Made by a program: the position numbers and the translations under genes
The notes under the pieces: model-generated
Databases searched by the model: none
What the model was told of the DNA's origin: nothing
The model's input: only the letters and a program-made list of their open reading frames with translations
Assembly: GCA_012974475.1 (NCBI GenBank)
Contig: JAAXQD010000184.1
Span: 1-7,753 of the forward strand
Direction: 5' to 3'
Source of the DNA: Desulfobacterales bacterium
Lineage (GTDB): Bacteria > Desulfobacterota > Desulfobacteria > Desulfobacterales > UBA11574
DNA: 7,753 nucleotides
Shown: in pieces, positions 5,461 through 7,753 of the stretch
Layout of the letters: each line of letters starts with the position of its first letter
Position numbering within the stretch: position 1 is the stretch's first letter

Positions 5461-7473
5461 ATGGCGACCAGGGAAGAATTAGAAGAAAAAGCAGAAGATT
5501 GTGAGACTACTGAAGAATTTGTTGAACTGGCAAAGGAAGTCGTTAACGAGCTGTCCGATAAGGAATGGGCCGCGAATCTTATTGAAGAAGGTGTGGAGTG
5601 GGCGGAAACCACGGATGATTTTATAGTCCTTGGAAGGGGTTCATTTGAGATATTGGAAGATAAAGAGAAATCAAAGGAATATCTGCTGCAGGGCAGGGAT
5701 TATTGTATGAATTCCCAGGAGTTCGTAAACCTTGGCAAAACAGCATCAGATATGGGTGATGCCGAAGCCGCCAAAGAAATATTTTCCGCCGCCCAAGGCA
5801 AATGCGTCAAGGTTAAAGATTTCCTGGATCTTACTAAAAGCATCAATGAGGTACTTTCAGACCCTGAGCTGGCCAAGGAAACCGCGAACAAGGCACTGGA
5901 TAAATGTAGCACGGCTGCGGACTATAATGAATATGCCCGGAGTGTGCTTGACGTATTTGACGATAAGAACTTGGCAAAGGAAGTCTACGACAAGGCTGTT
6001 GAAGCCTGCAAAACCGGAGACGATTTTGGGGTGCTTGCAAAGGGTGTTCTGGACAATCTTTCCGATAGGGACCTGGCCAAATCAATTTTTGAGAAGGCAG
6101 AAAATCAGATTGACTCTGGAATTGACCTGATAAAATTGGCCGAGTCTGCTGTAGCTGATTTGGAAGATGAAGAATATGCCAGAGCAATTTATAAAAAATC
6201 TGAAGGAAAGCTCGAAAGCGGCGATGATTTGATGAAACTTGCAGAATCGTTGATGAGCAAACTTAACGATAAGGACCTGGCGCTGACAGTTTACAAAACT
6301 GCGGAAACCAAAATTAGCGACTATGAGAATTACATCAAACTGGCCAAAGCCGCCTTCAAAGATACCGGTGATGCTGCTTTTGCTGGCAGTGTTTACAAAA
6401 AGGCCGCCGGCACAACCCGAGATTCCAATAAACTGGTGGCGGTTGCGGCTGCCTTGGCTGACGAAATCGATGATAAACAAGGCGCGTTTGACGAGCTAAA
6501 ACGGGCAGAACAATTCGTAAATGCCGCCGATGATTTTAAAAAGACTGCCGATGCAATCCTCAAGTACGCAGACGATCCGCAGTGGATCAATGCAATTAAT
6601 GATCAACTCGAAAAGCGAGAGGCTCACAAAGATCTTTATAAAGAATTTGTTGGACGGGAACAGGCATGCGAAACAAGCAAATCTCTGTCTATCTTGGCTC
6701 ATGAGGTTATTGAGAAAACAGCTGACACGCATTATACCAGAAAGCTTTACAAAAAGGCTGAAAGCGTGTGCACGTATTTCCCTGAATATCTCCATGTCGC
6801 CGATGCCATTTATTCGGATCTCAACGATGCGGATTGGATACGAACCATTTATGAAACACAGCTCCAAAAATGTGACGATTCCCACAAGTATAACGATTTG
6901 GCAGATGGAATAATTGCCACTTTGCAGGATAAAGAATGGGTGAAGAATATCTATTCGGGATTAGAAGAACAATGCGTCAAGGAGACAGATTTTATCAAAC
7001 TGGCCCGTATGATTTTGGCAAAATTGGGCGATCGAGATTGGGCAAAAAAACTTTTGGGCAAGGCTGAGGAGAAAGGTCAAAATATATTTGGGTATACCAT
7101 TGTAGCATGGGCTGTGCTTGACATTCTATCCGATAAGGAATGGGCGAATTCCATCTACAACAAGGCCGAAGCCAATTGCAATAATCGGGATGATTACGAA
7201 AAGCTGATTTCCGAAGTCCGGAAGCAAACGGGTGACGATGACCTTCTCCGGCAAATACACAACTCTGCCGAGAATAAGTTTGGAGAAACAAGAGATTTTA
7301 TTTATTTGGCCGAAAGCATTTTAAGGCGGTTTTCTGATAACCCGTGGGCCAGGCAGGTCTATGCAAAGGCTGAAAAAGCATCTGATGCCAATACCTACAT
7401 GTTTGAGTTGGCGACCAGCATTACCAACAAGCTGGATGACGGAAAATGGGCAACCCGGTTGCGAAATATGTAG
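5461..7473 (+). CDS. large 34-residue TPR-like alpha-solenoid repeat protein, function unknown
   Basis: I do not recognise this 670-residue protein as a named family. It is acidic and Lys/Glu/Asp rich, with no signal peptide or membrane helix, so it is probably cytoplasmic. After a 15-residue half unit it consists of 34-residue units starting at residues 16, 50, 84 (33 long), 117, 151, 185, 219, 253, 287, 321 and 355. A 16-residue insert (389-404) follows, then units at 405, 439, 473, 507, 541, 575, 609 and a 28-residue last one at 643. Common residues by position are aromatic/Leu 5, Leu 8, Ala/Gly 9, Val/Ile 12, Asp 18 (all units), Trp/Leu/aromatic 21, Ala 22, Ile/Val 25, Tyr 26, Ala 29, Glu 30 and often Cys 33. 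This resembles the two-helix TPR pattern with one extra loop residue. All ten Cys (14, 82, 115, 149, 183, 403, 437, 471, 505, 573) are at position 33. A scaffold or protein-binding role is inferred. No catalytic domain is present. Confidence 0.93.
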   Translation: MATREELEEKAEDCETTEEFVELAKEVVNELSDKEWAANLIEEGVEWAETTDDFIVLGRGSFEILEDKEKSKEYLLQGRDYCMNSQEFVNLGKTASDMGDAEAAKEIFSAAQGKCVKVKDFLDLTKSINEVLSDPELAKETANKALDKCSTAADYNEYARSVLDVFDDKNLAKEVYDKAVEACKTGDDFGVLAKGVLDNLSDRDLAKSIFEKAENQIDSGIDLIKLAESAVADLEDEEYARAIYKKSEGKLESGDDLMKLAESLMSKLNDKDLALTVYKTAETKISDYENYIKLAKAAFKDTGDAAFAGSVYKKAAGTTRDSNKLVAVAAALADEIDDKQGAFDELKRAEQFVNAADDFKKTADAILKYADDPQWINAINDQLEKREAHKDLYKEFVGREQACETSKSLSILAHEVIEKTADTHYTRKLYKKAESVCTYFPEYLHVADAIYSDLNDADWIRTIYETQLQKCDDSHKYNDLADGIIATLQDKEWVKNIYSGLEEQCVKETDFIKLARMILAKLGDRDWAKKLLGKAEEKGQNIFGYTIVAWAVLDILSDKEWANSIYNKAEANCNNRDDYEKLISEVRKQTGDDDLLRQIHNSAENKFGETRDFIYLAESILRRFSDNPWARQVYAKAEKASDANTYMFELATSITNKLDDGKWATRLRNM

Positions 7474-7521
7474 ACTTTCGCATATCGCTATAAATTCTAA
7501 AAAATAACTGAAGCTCCCCGA

Positions 7522-7553
7522 GGAAACGTGTCAAAGCTTGACGGGCTGTTTCC
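7522..7553. repeat. nested inverted repeat downstream of the repeat-protein gene
   Basis: Outer arms GGAAAC (7522-7527) and GTTTCC (7548-7553) enclose inner arms GTCAA (7530-7534) and TTGAC (7538-7542) with an AGC loop. An alternative pairing of CCCG (7517-7520) with CGGG (7542-7545) would compete with the outer stem. It lies about 50 nt after the stop codon and could end or stabilise the transcript. No T run follows. Confidence 0.4.
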
Positions 7554-7592
7554 CAAATCGAACTCTAATTCAATTCCTTTGGATCTTATGAT

Positions 7593-7626
7593 ACAATACG
7601 GCAGGGCAATCGGCCTGCCGTATTGT
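7593..7626. terminator. perfect 13-bp hairpin, possible transcription end
   Basis: ACAATACGGCAGG (7593-7605) pairs without mismatch with CCTGCCGTATTGT (7614-7626) across an 8-nt loop. It sits 120 nt after the last gene, where a terminator is expected, but neither strand has a proper T tract beyond the stem. It may be a U-less terminator, an mRNA 3'-end stabiliser or a small interspersed palindrome. The remaining bases to 7753 are AT-rich and show no gene. Confidence 0.45.
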
Positions 7627-7753
7627 CGTTAGAAAAATTAAAACCCATCAACTCGAAGATCTTTATAAAACCGGCGGCAAACACCTTGAATATCTGATAT
7701 GAGCCTGAAAGTATCAGAAAAAAAGATTGATTAATTTAAAAACAAACGATATT

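Noticed and set aside
5461..7473. Reading the periodic gene as a CRISPR-like or tandem DNA array
   Set aside because: The periodicity of about 102 bp is at protein level. The DNA units are diverged and form one uninterrupted reading frame.
7592..7702. Open frame ending HQLEDLYKTGGKHLEYLI near the right edge, possible gene remnant
   Set aside because: It has no start codon or ribosome binding site and is only about 36 codons, running through the 13-bp hairpin. It is probably open by chance, though the last 18 residues look protein-like.

Overview
The window looks like a piece of chromosome from an anaerobic, Desulfobacterota-like (deltaproteobacterial) bacterium. This is a soft call, based on the style of the CarB sequence, the moderate GC content and the debris-rich intergenic gaps. 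No rRNA or other decisive marker is present. All recognised genes are on the + strand. No tRNA, rRNA, CRISPR array or intact mobile element was seen.

Layout: (i) 1-253 is mostly non-coding, with perhaps the last 28 codons of an upstream gene (3-89) and a 7-bp inverted repeat. (ii) 254-1770 is a two-gene ABC-2 type transporter operon: a cytoplasmic ATPase followed, with a 4-nt ATGA overlap, by a six-helix permease. (iii) 1771-2030 is a 260-bp gap with short direct repeats, a pair of inverted ends about 190 bp apart and a good sigma70-like promoter. (iv) 2031-5231 is carB, the complete large subunit of carbamoyl-phosphate synthetase, with no carA beside it. (v) 5232-5460 is a gap with a weaker candidate promoter and a 10-bp motif shared with the carB upstream gap. 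(vi) 5461-7473 encodes a 670-residue protein made almost entirely of 34-residue, two-helix, TPR-like repeats, of no family I recognise. (vii) 7474-7753 is non-coding and holds two inverted repeats, one a perfect 13-bp stem.

The three units (transporter pair, carB, repeat protein) look independently expressed and need not share a function. carB and the repeat gene share an identical strong Shine-Dalgarno block (GAAAGGAGGGA followed closely by ATGGC), whereas the transporter genes have weak ones. Both are therefore probably well translated.

The most unusual item is the repeat protein. It can be read as 18 complete repeats, a short nineteenth, an N-terminal half unit and a 16-residue internal half unit that breaks the register. 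Asp at repeat position 18 is invariant in all 19 units. All ten cysteines of the protein fall at the same repeat position, 33 of 34. I know of no described system built around it, and nothing in the window proves its function.
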